DNA of 61,353 nucleotides from Planctomycetota bacterium (GCA_016209605.1 JACQVS010000051.1:1-61353); one strand, 5' to 3'. Shown: positions 31,908 to 41,260, numbered from the stretch's first letter. Translations and numbers: made by a program. Notes: generated by a model from the letters alone, not told the origin.

Positions 31908-32669
31908 CTAGCGACCAGCCCAATGGACAAACCGGCGATCGAGCTGGCCAACAATCTTGTTCGCCACGAAGCCAAGGCCCCCGACGAGAACTATGCCCGC
32001 ATAGAGTTGAGCGGTGTCGTAGATGATGGCGCTCTCGAAAATCCGCTTCCCCAGACCCGTGTCACCGCCTAGGAGCATCTCTGCGGCGACCGCAGCGATT
32101 AGTGCAAGGGAGAGAGACACGCGTAGCGTGCTCAGGATCTCCGGCAGTGCCTCGGGCAGAACGAACATTGTGTAGAGCTGCAGCCTTGATGCTCGAAGGG
32201 CGCGGCCGAGTAGCAACCGTGTCTCTCTAGCGTGGCGTACGGCGTATCCAGCACCGATGACAGTCGGGAGCGCAGCGGTCCAAGCGGCGACCGCAACCTT
32301 CGAAGAATGGCCTATACCAAATACGAGGAGGAACAGGGGCAAGAGCGCAACGGGCGGAATCGATCGTGCGAAATCCAGGATTGCTTCGAGCGCATCAAAC
32401 GTTCGGCGCGAGAGGCCCAGGGCGACGCCTAGGCCGACGCCGATGCCGGCCCCGATGAAGAAACCTGCGAGCCAACGAAGCGTGGTATTGAGAACATCCC
32501 GAACCCCAGCCGCACTTCCAACAACATCCAAAAGAGAGCCGAAGACGGCAGTAGGTGTGGGCACGAAGAATGGGTTGACCAGCTGCGGATAGGAGATCAC
32601 GGCCCACGCCAGTAGGATTATCCCGCTTGCGGCCACAGTGGGGGTCATCGCTGCAATCCGTCTCATCAC
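31908..32669 (-). CDS. ABC transporter permease (SsuC/TauC-like)
   Basis: This 253-residue integral membrane protein is the permease of a nitrate/sulfonate/taurine-type importer. It has several hydrophobic segments (TVAASGIILLAWAVISYPQL, IGVGLGVALGLS, AVAAWTAALPTVIGAGYAV, LALIAAVAAEMLLG) and the cytoplasmic EAA-type loop near LLGRALRASRLQLYTMFVLP. The start is GTG 32669 (GTGA overlap with the ATPase) or the ATG immediately after. It works with the ATPase and lipoprotein-like binding protein encoded just upstream. Confidence 0.9.
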   Translation of the reverse strand: MMRRIAAMTPTVAASGIILLAWAVISYPQLVNPFFVPTPTAVFGSLLDVVGSAAGVRDVLNTTLRWLAGFFIGAGIGVGLGVALGLSRRTFDALEAILDFARSIPPVALLPLFLLVFGIGHSSKVAVAAWTAALPTVIGAGYAVRHARETRLLLGRALRASRLQLYTMFVLPEALPEILSTLRVSLSLALIAAVAAEMLLGGDTGLGKRIFESAIIYDTAQLYAGIVLVGGLGFVANKIVGQLDRRFVHWAGR

Positions 32670-33490
32670 GATCGTTCCCCCCTCAGCAGCTGTAGGACGG
32701 TCCGCTCGACTTCCGAGAACAGTTCGTCGTGGACGGCACTGTCAGTGCGCGGCCACGTGAGCGGCACACGAATCTCTCGGAGTACGCGCGCGGGCCGACG
32801 CGAAAGAACAAGTAGACGCTGACTACAGAGGATCGCATCCTCCACGTCATGGGTGACGAGGATTGTTGTCTGCGCCTTACTTGCCCAAAGGTCGAGAAAC
32901 CGCGCTCTTACCTGGCAGCGATACTGAGAATCAAGCTGATTGAAGGGTTCATCTAATAGGACGACTGGCGCCTGGGACACGATTGCCCGAGCAATTGCAA
33001 CGAGCTGTTGCTGCCCTCCGCTCAGTGTGTAGGGGAAAGCTCGCGGTGAGACTTCGGGCGCATGTCTCCTCAAGAACTCGCGAGCTGTGGCACGCGCCGT
33101 GACTCGCCGCGCGCCAGCAAGCTCGAGTGGGAGCGCGACGTTTTCTTCGGCCGTGCGCCACGGCAGCAGGGTTTCTCGGAAGTTTTGGAACACGTATGCG
33201 ACCGAGACACTTTCGCTGCGCTTGCCGTCCAGCGTCACGTCTCCGGCGTCAGCCTCGAGAAGTCCGGCAATCAGATTCAGGAGCGTGGTCTTTCCGCAGC
33301 CGTTGGGTCCCACGACTGCCACAACTTCACCTTGATCGACATCGACGTTGATCCCGTCCAAGACAAGGATCTCGTCGGCCGACTCTGCATCACGGCCAGC
33401 GTTCGGAAACGCTTTCCGAACATCCTTGAGGAGAATTCGTGCAGCACTGCCTTCGCTGGCATCGTGCTTGACTTGAGCTTTCGCGTTCAT
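32666..33490 (-). CDS. ABC transporter ATP-binding protein (SsuB/TauB-like)
   Basis: This 274-residue ATPase has Walker A GPNGCGKTTLL, the Q-loop FQNFRETLLPW, signature LSGGQQQLVAIARA, Walker B VVLLDEPFNQLD and the H-loop VTHDVEDA. It is typical of the nitrate/sulfonate/taurine importer subfamily. It is coupled by 4-bp overlaps to the binding-protein gene before it and the permease gene after it. Confidence 0.92.
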   Translation of the reverse strand: MNAKAQVKHDASEGSAARILLKDVRKAFPNAGRDAESADEILVLDGINVDVDQGEVVAVVGPNGCGKTTLLNLIAGLLEADAGDVTLDGKRSESVSVAYVFQNFRETLLPWRTAEENVALPLELAGARRVTARATAREFLRRHAPEVSPRAFPYTLSGGQQQLVAIARAIVSQAPVVLLDEPFNQLDSQYRCQVRARFLDLWASKAQTTILVTHDVEDAILCSQRLLVLSRRPARVLREIRVPLTWPRTDSAVHDELFSEVERTVLQLLRGERS

Positions 33491-34488
33491 TTGCGAGACC
33501 TCTTGGCCGCCAGAAAGTGGGGGGCGACGTTAAGCGGAGCGCTAAGGATCGCGTGGTCTTTGAGTAGGTCGGCGAGATGCTGCACGGAATCCATATCGAC
33601 CGTTTCTGTGCTGCTAACCCAGTGAGGAAGATTGAGTGAACCAAGAACGTCCTCCGGTATTGGCGTTCGGCTAGGCAACAGACGCTTCGACTGCTCAGGG
33701 TTCGCGCGAATCCAAGCGATGGCGGCGTCCAGAGCATTCACGAGATCGGCCATCTCTCGCGAGTGTGTGTCAGCCCACGACTTCGAAACAAAGGCAGAGC
33801 CGAGCCAGAAGGGATCGGTGATGTAAGTCGGGCGCGGGCCTACGACAAGTGCCCGAGCTTGGCCCCGCGCCAGCGCAAGGGCGGCATAGGTGTCCACGGT
33901 GAAGAGGGCGTCGTACTGTCCAGCGTTCAGAGCAGGGAGTTGAAGATTCGGTTCAACTTGGACCGTTGTAACGTTCGCAGAGCCCACTCCCGCCTGGTCC
34001 AGTACCAGTCTCAGAAATAGGAGCTGCGTCGCTCCCGTATAGGTACCAACACGCTTTCCTGAAAGTTCCCTGAGGCCGCGGATGGGCGAATCGGTAGGAA
34101 CCAGCAGGTAACTTGTCGGTGCAGCACCCGACTCGTACATCGGCATGAAGAGCCGGACAGCATCCGGTTGCCTTGAGAGCGCGGCGAATGTGCCAGTGAA
34201 CGCAGAGGCACCCACATCGGCGTGCCCCGATAGGACCAGATTCAGGGACTCGCTTGGGTCACGGGCCGTCACGATCTCCAGACGAACGGACGGGCTATCA
34301 AGGAGTTTCTGCTCTTGAAGTACGAAGAAGGGGAGGTTTGCGGCGAACGGGGCCACCGCGGCGCGGACGATCGTGGGTCCAGGACGGCCACCAGTGTTGG
34401 GTGGTCGAGAGTTCCACCACCAGATTAGGCCTATGCCCACCGCGAGAAGCGTGACAGAGATTGCGATAGGGCGGTAGCGCGAGTTCAT
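33487..34488 (-). CDS. ABC transporter substrate-binding protein (NMT1/SsuA-like)
   Basis: This 333-residue protein has an N-terminal uncleaved-type membrane anchor (residues 6-25, PIAISVTLLAVGIGLIWWW). The periplasmic-binding fold of the NMT1/SsuA/ThiY group follows (PFAANLPFFVLQEQKLLDSP, SGHADVGASAFTGTFAAL, LSGKRVGTYTGATQL). These bind small organic ligands such as sulfonates or the thiamine precursor HMP. The ligand cannot be deduced here. It overlaps the hot-dog gene and the ATPase gene by 4 bp each. Confidence 0.88.
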   Translation of the reverse strand: MNSRYRPIAISVTLLAVGIGLIWWWNSRPPNTGGRPGPTIVRAAVAPFAANLPFFVLQEQKLLDSPSVRLEIVTARDPSESLNLVLSGHADVGASAFTGTFAALSRQPDAVRLFMPMYESGAAPTSYLLVPTDSPIRGLRELSGKRVGTYTGATQLLFLRLVLDQAGVGSANVTTVQVEPNLQLPALNAGQYDALFTVDTYAALALARGQARALVVGPRPTYITDPFWLGSAFVSKSWADTHSREMADLVNALDAAIAWIRANPEQSKRLLPSRTPIPEDVLGSLNLPHWVSSTETVDMDSVQHLADLLKDHAILSAPLNVAPHFLAAKRSRK

Positions 34489-35477
34489 TTCAGATCCGAG
34501 TTGTTCGAACGATAGGGGACGAAGCAGACGGCGGTCACCGCGGGAACGCCGGAAAGACTTTCGACGCGCAACTCGACGAGCACTTCAGGACGGTCGGCAT
34601 CGGCCAGGAGTGCGGCCAGGACACGACCTGTTGTTCTGACCCAGTCGCCGGGATGAAGTGCTCGAAGGAATTTCGCGTGAAGGACGCTTCCGTCGTAGAA
34701 GCCAAGACCGAATACTTCTAGGAGGAGTCCGATCATGTACTCCAGGGGTACAAAACCCTCGACCGCTCCGGCACGCAGCCCCCACCGTCTCGCGTACTCG
34801 TCGCAATGGATGTTGGCTCGCCACTTCTCTCCAGTCCAATCCATACGCATTGTGGCACGGTGAACGATGGGACCGAGTAGGGTCCCCGGCGCCACATTAC
34901 GAGGCGCGTTCCCTGGAGCCGATGGCTCAGTGGGTAGGTTGCCATGCTCAGCAGGAATTGATTTCAGGCGGAACGAAGGCTCGGTATCCGCAAGCATTAG
35001 CAGCTCGTCGGTGGTTTCTAGCACTGGTCGGCCCCGCACGTAGGTGGACGACGAGACCAGCACTCGTGGAGTTTGGCGAATACGGTATGACGATTGGATG
35101 CGTGCGATTCCCTGAAGTAGTTCCTTCAGCGAAACTGGCGCAAGGAAGCGCCACGTAGCCGAGGTATGAACGAGTTCGTTGAGCGGCCCGAACACGCTCG
35201 AGAGCGCCCGCGGCATTGACCACGTCTCGAACGGGAATAGCAGAGGATTGCCCCCGTCGAAAGCGTACACGGGGTGGGGGATCGCGTGGAGCTTACCGTG
35301 CTTCTTGTGTGACTCGGGACGAACTCTGAATTCAACGGGACCGACATCCATACCGACCGGAAGGCAGTGGAACCTCAAGCTTCTCCCTTCGTCTTTCACC
35401 GAAGGATCCTGCGCTGACAACATGTTGGTGACTTCCGGGGCGCTTTTGAGTCCCGCTCGATCGGGTACTCCTCGCAT
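34485..35477 (-). CDS. Double hot-dog (MaoC-like) protein
   Basis: This 330-residue protein seems to hold two hot-dog folds. The first is near residues 95-165 (FGPLNELVHTSATWRFLAPV, VSSSTYVRGRPVLETTDELL) and the second near 205-325 (GPIVHRATMRMDWTGEKWRA, HAKFLRALHPGDWVRTTGRV). The pattern resembles MaoC-type hydratases and dehydratases acting on thioesters, with the PGD(W/E)V loop typical of the fold. The start MRGVPDRAG at 35477 has AAGGAGG four nucleotides upstream. It links an enzyme of acyl or ring metabolism to the transporter and deaminase in one coupled operon; the pathway is unknown. Confidence 0.65.
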   Translation of the reverse strand: MRGVPDRAGLKSAPEVTNMLSAQDPSVKDEGRSLRFHCLPVGMDVGPVEFRVRPESHKKHGKLHAIPHPVYAFDGGNPLLFPFETWSMPRALSSVFGPLNELVHTSATWRFLAPVSLKELLQGIARIQSSYRIRQTPRVLVSSSTYVRGRPVLETTDELLMLADTEPSFRLKSIPAEHGNLPTEPSAPGNAPRNVAPGTLLGPIVHRATMRMDWTGEKWRANIHCDEYARRWGLRAGAVEGFVPLEYMIGLLLEVFGLGFYDGSVLHAKFLRALHPGDWVRTTGRVLAALLADADRPEVLVELRVESLSGVPAVTAVCFVPYRSNNSDLK

Positions 35478-35488
35478 GGGCCTCCTTC

Positions 35489-35707
35489 TCACGACTGGCC
35501 TTCGCGCGTCGCCATACCGCGTCTCAGCCATTCCGCGATAGTTACACGATCAAAACGCCAGTGACGGCCGACCTTCCGTGCGGGAACGCGTCGCTCATTG
35601 CAGAGCTTGTACAGGGTCGACTTCGGAATCCGCAGCCAGCGGGAAACCTCTTCGGCAGTGAGGATCTCCACTCCAGCGGGCGGCGTAGCTCGGGCACTCT
35701 TGCTCAT
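35489..35707 (-). CDS. Excisionase-type HTH regulator of the transporter operon
   Basis: This 72-residue protein has an HTH_17 domain (EILTAEEVSRWLRIPKSTLY, then RKVGRHWRFDRVTIAEWL). It is similar in layout to the HTH gene before hsdM at 1733 but clearly different in sequence. It is the first gene of the minus-strand operon, 11 bp before the hot-dog gene, and is the likely local regulator. Confidence 0.8.
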   Translation of the reverse strand: MSKSARATPPAGVEILTAEEVSRWLRIPKSTLYKLCNERRVPARKVGRHWRFDRVTIAEWLRRGMATREGQS

Positions 35708-36314
35708 GGTGGTCGATCCGCAGGACGACCAGTTGTAGCTGCTACCACCAGTAGTCCCAGTTATCTTCTACTCGTTCGCGCCCGCCGTGTCAAGCGATCC
35801 GCCTTCCCGACGTCCGGCTGTCCCCTTTCCTCCTCGTCCAGGGCCTTTTGACCCACAGCGGGTGAGCCGCGGCTGGTCGACGTAACGCGCGCGCCGGGGC
35901 CGCCCCCGCGAACCCGAACCAGCAGCGCGGAGCAGATGGCGAGGATCGTCAAGGCGCACATCATGTGCGAGGACGAGGACGTCGTCCACGCTACGGGGAC
36001 TCCACCCTCACTCCTTGAGGTCACCTAAAACTACAACGAACGAGGCCCGTGCGACTTGTACCATATCTGGATTCGTCTGCGTCGCAATACTCAAGACGTC
36101 TTTAGCACCTCGAAATCCCCGTCGTTTTCCGCGAGATCTTCCGGCAGGAATCGAGTTCGTCGTCGAGCCTGGCGGATTGGCCGTCCTTGCGCAGTTGCGG
36201 TGGAAAGCGGTGGGATTTCACCGGAAAAGGGGAGGGACCCGCCTCTGATCCATAGGAGCTCACCCAGTGGTGACCCCACCTCCCTTGCCTGTCCTTCTCC
36301 TCGGTGGTGAAATC
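35708..36314. other. Intergenic region, no confident gene; holds a P2 copy
   Basis: About 600 bp between the transporter operon and the next plus-strand gene. It is GC-rich on the left, with a 30-codon plus-strand fragment ending at 36026-36028 (MARIVKAHIMCEDEDVVHAT) that may be the tail of a lost gene. The P2 palindrome at 36086-36109 follows 57 bp later. Minus-strand frames over the next gene are antisense shadows. Confidence 0.4.
36086..36109 (+). repeat. P2 palindrome copy
   Basis: AATACT, CAAGACGTCTTT, AGCACC. The central AAGACGTCTT is a perfect 10-bp palindrome and the arms are degenerate. It precedes the single gene at 36315, which is followed by another P1/P2 pair at 36695-36752. Confidence 0.65.
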
Positions 36315-36686
36315 ATGGCGATGTCCAAGCCGAATCTGAGCATCATCGGCCGCTGGTTGATCGAGTCCATGACCTTGTGGGACAGGGAGTTCATCGACGC
36401 CGAGGTCCGCGGATTCTTCGAGTTTGGGCCCAGGAACACCGGCTCCTTCCAGTTCGGCTACGTCCAAGGCGAGGTCGAGATCGACTACCGGATCGTCGAA
36501 AGGGAGGGAAAGCCCAGCGTGGAGTTCTCCTGGAGTGGCCAGGATGAGATGGACCCAGCCCAAGGGCGTGGCTGGCTGGTCCTCGAGGGCGACGAACTGA
36601 AGGGGATGTTTTGCTTCCACCATGGAGACGAGTCGGGGATCGTGCTGAAGCGGGCACCGGAAGCGCAGAAAAGGCGGAAGCGGTAG
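36315..36686 (+). CDS. Conserved hypothetical protein (IIGRW...DEMDPxxGRGW family)
   Basis: This protein of about 123 residues (MAMSKPNLSIIGRWLIESMT) matches a widely distributed small conserved family. Its members read as a GRW strand near the start, WDREFIDAEVRGFFEFGP, then FSWSGQDEMDPAQGRGW and FCFHHGDESG. It is a cytoplasmic beta-rich protein, often found in genomic islands and near phage-defence genes, with no known activity. The start may be at 36315 or 36321; longer extensions are Pro-rich noise. It is alone between two palindrome elements. Confidence 0.8.
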   Translation: MAMSKPNLSIIGRWLIESMTLWDREFIDAEVRGFFEFGPRNTGSFQFGYVQGEVEIDYRIVEREGKPSVEFSWSGQDEMDPAQGRGWLVLEGDELKGMFCFHHGDESGIVLKRAPEAQKRRKR

Positions 36687-36694
36687 TTCCAGGC

Positions 36695-36752
36695 GTGAAA
36701 CATGTGTTTCATCTGAGCGAGCCGCCGCGATACTAAAAACGTCTTTGGCACC
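36695..36752 (+). repeat. P1 + P2 palindrome pair
   Basis: P1, GTGAAACATGTGTTTCAT (36695-36712), begins 8 bp after the stop of the preceding gene. P2, arms GATACT/GGCACC (36729-36752), follows 16 bp later and is itself followed by AAAACTGGACG. The same order and nearly the same spacing recur at 42211-42266. Confidence 0.7.
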
Positions 36753-36805
36753 AAAACTGGACGAGTTCCAGAAGTCGCAAGCAGCGAAGGTCCACCAATA
36801 AAGAA

Positions 36806-36831
36806 AACGCCCGACCGTCCGGCCGGGCGTT
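36806..36831 (-). terminator. Rho-independent terminator (minus strand)
   Basis: AACGCCCG (36806-36813) and CGGGCGTT (36824-36831) form an 8-bp stem. On the minus strand the stem is followed by TTTTCTTTA. It lies 28 bp past the stop of the PfkB-like fragment at 36860 and would end its transcript. Confidence 0.75.
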
Positions 36832-36859
36832 CCTTGCTCGTCGTGACCGTTGCTGGAGA

Positions 36860-37189
36860 TCAGATCGGGATCACCGTCACGACCATCTCCGGGTGCGTGG
36901 CGATCTCGTCGTCAAGCTCCGCCAGCGATGCCGCCAAGGGCTTGCCAGCGACCAGTCGAGCCGCATCTATGTTTCCACGGAGGCAGTTAAGGCGGTCGGA
37001 GGCTCCCGTGAGGGCACTGAGACTGGCGGTGGTGGCGTGAGTATCGCCGGCGCCGGTGGAGGTCACCGGGTCGACCTGAGCTGCGGTCGCGTGGGCCAGA
37101 AAAGACTCGCCGCTCGTGACCACGCTGCCTTCGTTGCCCAGGGTCGTCGTGACCATGACCCTGGATGCGAGTGGCGGAGGGACCATCAA
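36860..37189 (-). pseudogene. C-terminal fragment of a PfkB/ribokinase-family kinase
   Basis: The frame reads VTTTLGNEGSVVTSGESFLA, then DPVTSTGAGDTHATTASLSA and LRGNIDAARLVAGKPLAAS. This is the C-terminal quarter of a PfkB-family sugar or nucleoside kinase: the GAGD loop carries the catalytic Asp, and the preceding TLG.EG strand is typical. The whole N-terminal substrate- and lid-domain is missing, so it is a remnant. A terminator follows at 36806-36831. Sequence beyond about 37165 is unrelated to the family. Confidence 0.55.
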
Positions 37190-37228
37190 GGTCGGAATTC
37201 AGCGCTGGAGAGGCACGGTTTCTATCTG

Positions 37229-37280
37229 TAAGACCAAATGATACTTGGTCTTAAGAATTCAGCACTTTGGACAGTCCAAA
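37229..37280. repeat. Two palindromes upstream of the toxin-like gene
   Basis: TAAGACCAA (37229-37237) and TTGGTCTTA (37245-37253) form a perfect 9-bp inverted repeat. TTTGGAC (37266-37272) and GTCCAAA (37274-37280) form a 7-bp one. Each is preceded by a GAATTCAGC block (near 37195 and 37256). They lie 135-185 bp before the large gene at 37415 and are candidate operators. Confidence 0.55.
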
Positions 37281-37414
37281 ATGAGAGCCTAAGGACGTCT
37301 AAGGAATACGGCGGATGAGTGACCCCGCTTGTGAGTCGCTATGCTTTGAGAATTAAGTGTGCCGAAGGAACCCGGAAACAAGAAAGAAGTCATGATGGGC
37401 AAGGAGGATACACT

Positions 37415-40400
37415 ATGAAGGCTCGAACTTTTCGGCTAAGCCTGGGCGGACTCGCACTCGGTTTGCTCGCGGCGGCGGTTTGGTGGTGGCTTACGCAGCC
37501 TCCTCGCGAAAAACCCCCCGTCATCCGCCCAGCCAAGCCCGCGGCCGAGGCGCCTGGCCGGCCGACGGCGGAGCCGGCTGACTATCTTGGCGAGAAGGCG
37601 AAAGAACTTGGTTTCAACGTCGACCGTATCGCCTCCTTCGTGAGAGGCGAGGTCGCTCCCGAGAAATACGAGGGAGTGCTCCACGGGCCGGTCGGTTCTC
37701 TTTGGGCAGGGGCAGGGAACGTTGCTGATCGAGTCTTGCTCCTCAAGGGATTGCTTGACAAGTGCCCTGGTGTGGAGAGCCGCCTGGTCAAGGGCGAGGC
37801 GCTTGGCGTCGAGGCTAGAGTCACCGGTAGCAGCTTTCGGTACCTCGGCCCCGCTCTCCCAGAGGACCCCGCGGCTCAGCTGATATCGGCCATCCCTGAA
37901 GAACTGTACCACACGATTGAGCTGGTGCTAATAACACGACAACCAGAAGACGAGGTCGAGAAGGAAACCATAGAGTTTCGGATCGCTGATTTGGCTGGAC
38001 GGAATCTCCGCATCCTCTATCGAAGACACGGAGACGCGACCGTTGCCGTCATCCAAGGACCCGGGAGCAGTCTCGTCTCCAAGGTCGACGCCGGAAGCGC
38101 CGTTGGTCAAGAGGTGCTCTTCCGGGCCCGAGGCCCTGGCCAGAATCTCGGCGAGGTGCGCCGGGAGCTTTTTACAAAGGATTTCGAAGACACCTTCCCC
38201 TCTCGTTTTCATCCGAGCAATCGCTACACGATTACAGTCACCTCTGGTTGGGTACCTCGCTGGGTTCTCGAGCGTGAAGAGAAAGCGGCGCCGGCCTTTG
38301 ACAACCAGGCGGACGCCGTCGCTCATTTGGTGGCCTACACGTTTCTCTGTCTCTCGGATGAGAACACGAGATGGATGAGTAAGGTAAAGGGCGTTCAAGC
38401 CCGTTTTCTGTCACCGAGGGTGACCATCGTCTCCGACGAGCAGGTTCCCCACGCGGAAGCCGGGCGGAGTCTTTCCTTAGACTTGCGCAAGAACGACATC
38501 ACTGTGGAAGCCGACGACAGTCTTCGATTAGCCTTCATGACCCTACGATCACTCTACGATGCCTCTATCGAGTCCCTCCCTCTTGGGCGGGTGACAGGAC
38601 AAGCTGCAACCTCGGCGGCAGACCTCTTGGCCAATAGAATCAGCCAAACCAATAGAACTCCGCCGGAGCGTTTAACAGTTTTCACTGCTGCCCTGACTAG
38701 GCTGCTGGACGAGGAGCCTGAAGGGGCTGCGGTAACGCTTAGCTCCGAAGCAGAGCCTGCTTTCTCTGTTCGCTTTGAGAAAAAGGAATCGGGCATAGTG
38801 GCTATTCCAAGCACCGCGGTTGCTACGGCTATTCCAGAGTCGGCAGATGATATCCGGTCGCTTTTTGCCTCGTCAATTACTGGAGACTTGGAGGGCGCGG
38901 CGGTACGAGCTGATGCCGCAGTGATTGTCGCTGCAAAAGTGTCTCCAGACTACCCATTCACCCTGGCGTATTCCCCCCCTAGGTCAGAACGCTGGTACGA
39001 CAGTGCGCGCGTCTTTACTTTTTTCGACGGAAAACTTGAATTCGAGCGGCAGTACAGCTTTCGTGAAACCGGGGTCGTAGTTGAATTCATAGACTACTAC
39101 GACGAGTTGGAGAAGAAGTGGAATGAGCCTCCCTCGGATGGGAGCGTGGAGATACGCAAGGAGGCACTCGAGAAAGCGAAGCTGGTTACTGCATGGTACC
39201 GCGAGGACGACGCGGACCCTACGATTGGTATGTTCAGCCGCAAGTGTTTCCAAGAGCTTAAGACCACAGGCTCCACGGTGGTTCGTTACCTCGAACACAA
39301 TAGGACAGTTACCGACCCGTTGAGATTGTGGACGGTTTCTCGCGAGCCCCGGAGAATCGTAGTAAACAACGAGCCGCTGGAGGTTTTCGTCCTCGTTCTC
39401 GCCGGCGATTTCGAGAAGAACAACCCCGCTAAACCCGAGGATGTTGCGGATTTTCCCGATCGGTACGATCAAACACAGACTCACGTGATCAACAAGTGGG
39501 AAATCCTCGACGATCCACGCCTACCTCTTTGCTTATACGGGGAAGAGCAAGTTCAATCTGTTATACCTGGACAGGTGACTGACGCTTATTCTGCCCGGGG
39601 GATTGCTGGTGCGACCGTTACTGTGACGAGCAACGCGACCCAGAAGAGTTGGACTGGCGATAAATCCTGGCCATCAGATGGACGGTTTATGTTGCCCATT
39701 ATCACCGAGCCGTTCGGTGTATTCACCATCTCAGTCGAGGCAGACGGATATCTACCGGTTAACGTTTCTCGCGACTTCCGTCAGAAGGATGCTCTTCCAC
39801 TGAATCTCAAACTCCAACCAGTACCTGATCGCTGGGAAACGGTTGACCGCTCGAATCTGGAGGTGAAGCTCTCTAAACTTGATCTTTCTGAAAGGAGCAA
39901 GCACATCATCACGGAAGCGATCAAGCATGACGGTGATCTGGTCGCCCTGATACCTCCCTGGAAGGCGTTCGATTTCTATGGCGAAGCACAGGTCTGGCTG
40001 GAAGTTAATACCAGAACGGGTGAGACCTACCCACGAATGGTGGATGGCCTGTACGGTGCCACAACGCTCGGGCCACCTTCAGCTGGGGGCGCGACAGGGT
40101 TTGGGTTGGCCCTACAGAAACTCCTCTGCAAGAGCGCTCTGAAGATAGGAGAGATCGCGCTCGCCATTGAAGGTGGGTCTGCAGTCACGCAGAAGGCTCG
40201 TCTGCAGCAGGTACGGCGGATTATCGATGGTTACAGGGATACGTCCTTCGGGCCTGACATTTTCGCAGACGCGCTCAAGGAGGCTATAGCTTGGATACAG
40301 GAACTTCAATCACGGGCCTCTGAGATCCAGAACCTTTCTTCCTTCGGCGTTTCTAATGACAACAGCCTTGCCTCACTTTGCGGGTCTCCACTACAGGAAG

Positions 40401-41260
40401 ACGCCACTCCTCTGACCCAGGAGGAAATCGAGTGGTATAAGGAGCAACTCAAGACCGTTCCGATGGGGGAACTCCCCGTGTACATGACCGGGAGCGGTTC
40501 AGAGCGGAAGTTCTTCTGGAAGCACCAAGGCCGGGACGCGGCCTGGCAGACGTTCTACCGCGAGTTTAGCCGCAAGAACGACGAGTTGATCGAGCTCGAA
40601 CAGAAGGAGATCGCTTTTGAGTCGCGAGAGCGTGCATTGGAGTACTGGGAACAGAACTGGGGAAGGCTGACGCCTGGTCAGCGCGTTTCGAAGTACCTGC
40701 GTAACCCGAATGATCCGATTATCCAAGAGTTCTGGAGGCGGGACGACGAGGCCCGCCAGCATTTCTCCGATGTGGTCGAATCCGGCCTCCGTGCCGCTGG
40801 CGAAGTTAATCTGTTCTGGGTCTCGATCATAGCTATGGGGGGCCGTAACCTGGCCAACGCTGGGGTGCGCACTCGGCTCACCCGAGAGGCTGCTAAGCGC
40901 CTGACCGACCGGTTCCGTCAACTTGCCTGGGACCCAGGCCGAGGCGGCAAGCACAACTGGCGGGAAGCCGTACAGGCTTTCAGATTTGAGAGCAAGACGG
41001 GAATACAGTTATCCAGAGGAACGCACGCAGGAGACGACTTTGTCGCTGGACGCGTAAAGTATAGCTTCACGGGAGGTATGAATCCTAAGTATTTCGAATA
41101 CACTCACTTCACGAGACGCATTTCTGATAAGCTCTTGGACAGTACAGTCAAAGTGGTGGTGGATATTAGTACCTTTACTCGTCGACAGGTAGCGCAAGTG
41201 AGATCCTTCATTGATAAGCTACCTGCTGCTGATAAGGCAAGAATCGTTATCATGGAGTAG
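37415..41260 (+). CDS. Membrane-anchored, transglutaminase-like, polymorphic-toxin-like protein
   Basis: This 1,281-residue protein starts MKARTFRLSLGGLALGLLAA with a strong AAGGAGG site. Residues 5-24 form a membrane anchor, followed by a Pro-rich linker. Residues about 55-130 (GFNVDRIASFVRGEVAPEKY, AGNVADRVLLLKGLLDKCPG) match the start of bacterial transglutaminase-like domains. Residues about 716-785 (GQVTDAYSARGIAGATVTVT) are a carboxypeptidase-regulatory beta-sandwich. The last 115 residues (GGKHNWREAVQAFRFESKTG, VVVDISTFTRRQVAQVRSFI) look like a compact C-terminal effector typical of polymorphic toxins. A small gene 5 bp downstream fits an immunity protein. The toxin activity is not identified. 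Without the immunity context this would be a plain surface protein. Confidence 0.7.
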   Translation: MKARTFRLSLGGLALGLLAAAVWWWLTQPPREKPPVIRPAKPAAEAPGRPTAEPADYLGEKAKELGFNVDRIASFVRGEVAPEKYEGVLHGPVGSLWAGAGNVADRVLLLKGLLDKCPGVESRLVKGEALGVEARVTGSSFRYLGPALPEDPAAQLISAIPEELYHTIELVLITRQPEDEVEKETIEFRIADLAGRNLRILYRRHGDATVAVIQGPGSSLVSKVDAGSAVGQEVLFRARGPGQNLGEVRRELFTKDFEDTFPSRFHPSNRYTITVTSGWVPRWVLEREEKAAPAFDNQADAVAHLVAYTFLCLSDENTRWMSKVKGVQARFLSPRVTIVSDEQVPHAEAGRSLSLDLRKNDITVEADDSLRLAFMTLRSLYDASIESLPLGRVTGQAATSAADLLANRISQTNRTPPERLTVFTAALTRLLDEEPEGAAVTLSSEAEPAFSVRFEKKESGIVAIPSTAVATAIPESADDIRSLFASSITGDLEGAAVRADAAVIVAAKVSPDYPFTLAYSPPRSERWYDSARVFTFFDGKLEFERQYSFRETGVVVEFIDYYDELEKKWNEPPSDGSVEIRKEALEKAKLVTAWYREDDADPTIGMFSRKCFQELKTTGSTVVRYLEHNRTVTDPLRLWTVSREPRRIVVNNEPLEVFVLVLAGDFEKNNPAKPEDVADFPDRYDQTQTHVINKWEILDDPRLPLCLYGEEQVQSVIPGQVTDAYSARGIAGATVTVTSNATQKSWTGDKSWPSDGRFMLPIITEPFGVFTISVEADGYLPVNVSRDFRQKDALPLNLKLQPVPDRWETVDRSNLEVKLSKLDLSERSKHIITEAIKHDGDLVALIPPWKAFDFYGEAQVWLEVNTRTGETYPRMVDGLYGATTLGPPSAGGATGFGLALQKLLCKSALKIGEIALAIEGGSAVTQKARLQQVRRIIDGYRDTSFGPDIFADALKEAIAWIQELQSRASEIQNLSSFGVSNDNSLASLCGSPLQEDATPLTQEEIEWYKEQLKTVPMGELPVYMTGSGSERKFFWKHQGRDAAWQTFYREFSRKNDELIELEQKEIAFESRERALEYWEQNWGRLTPGQRVSKYLRNPNDPIIQEFWRRDDEARQHFSDVVESGLRAAGEVNLFWVSIIAMGGRNLANAGVRTRLTREAAKRLTDRFRQLAWDPGRGGKHNWREAVQAFRFESKTGIQLSRGTHAGDDFVAGRVKYSFTGGMNPKYFEYTHFTRRISDKLLDSTVKVVVDISTFTRRQVAQVRSFIDKLPAADKARIVIME

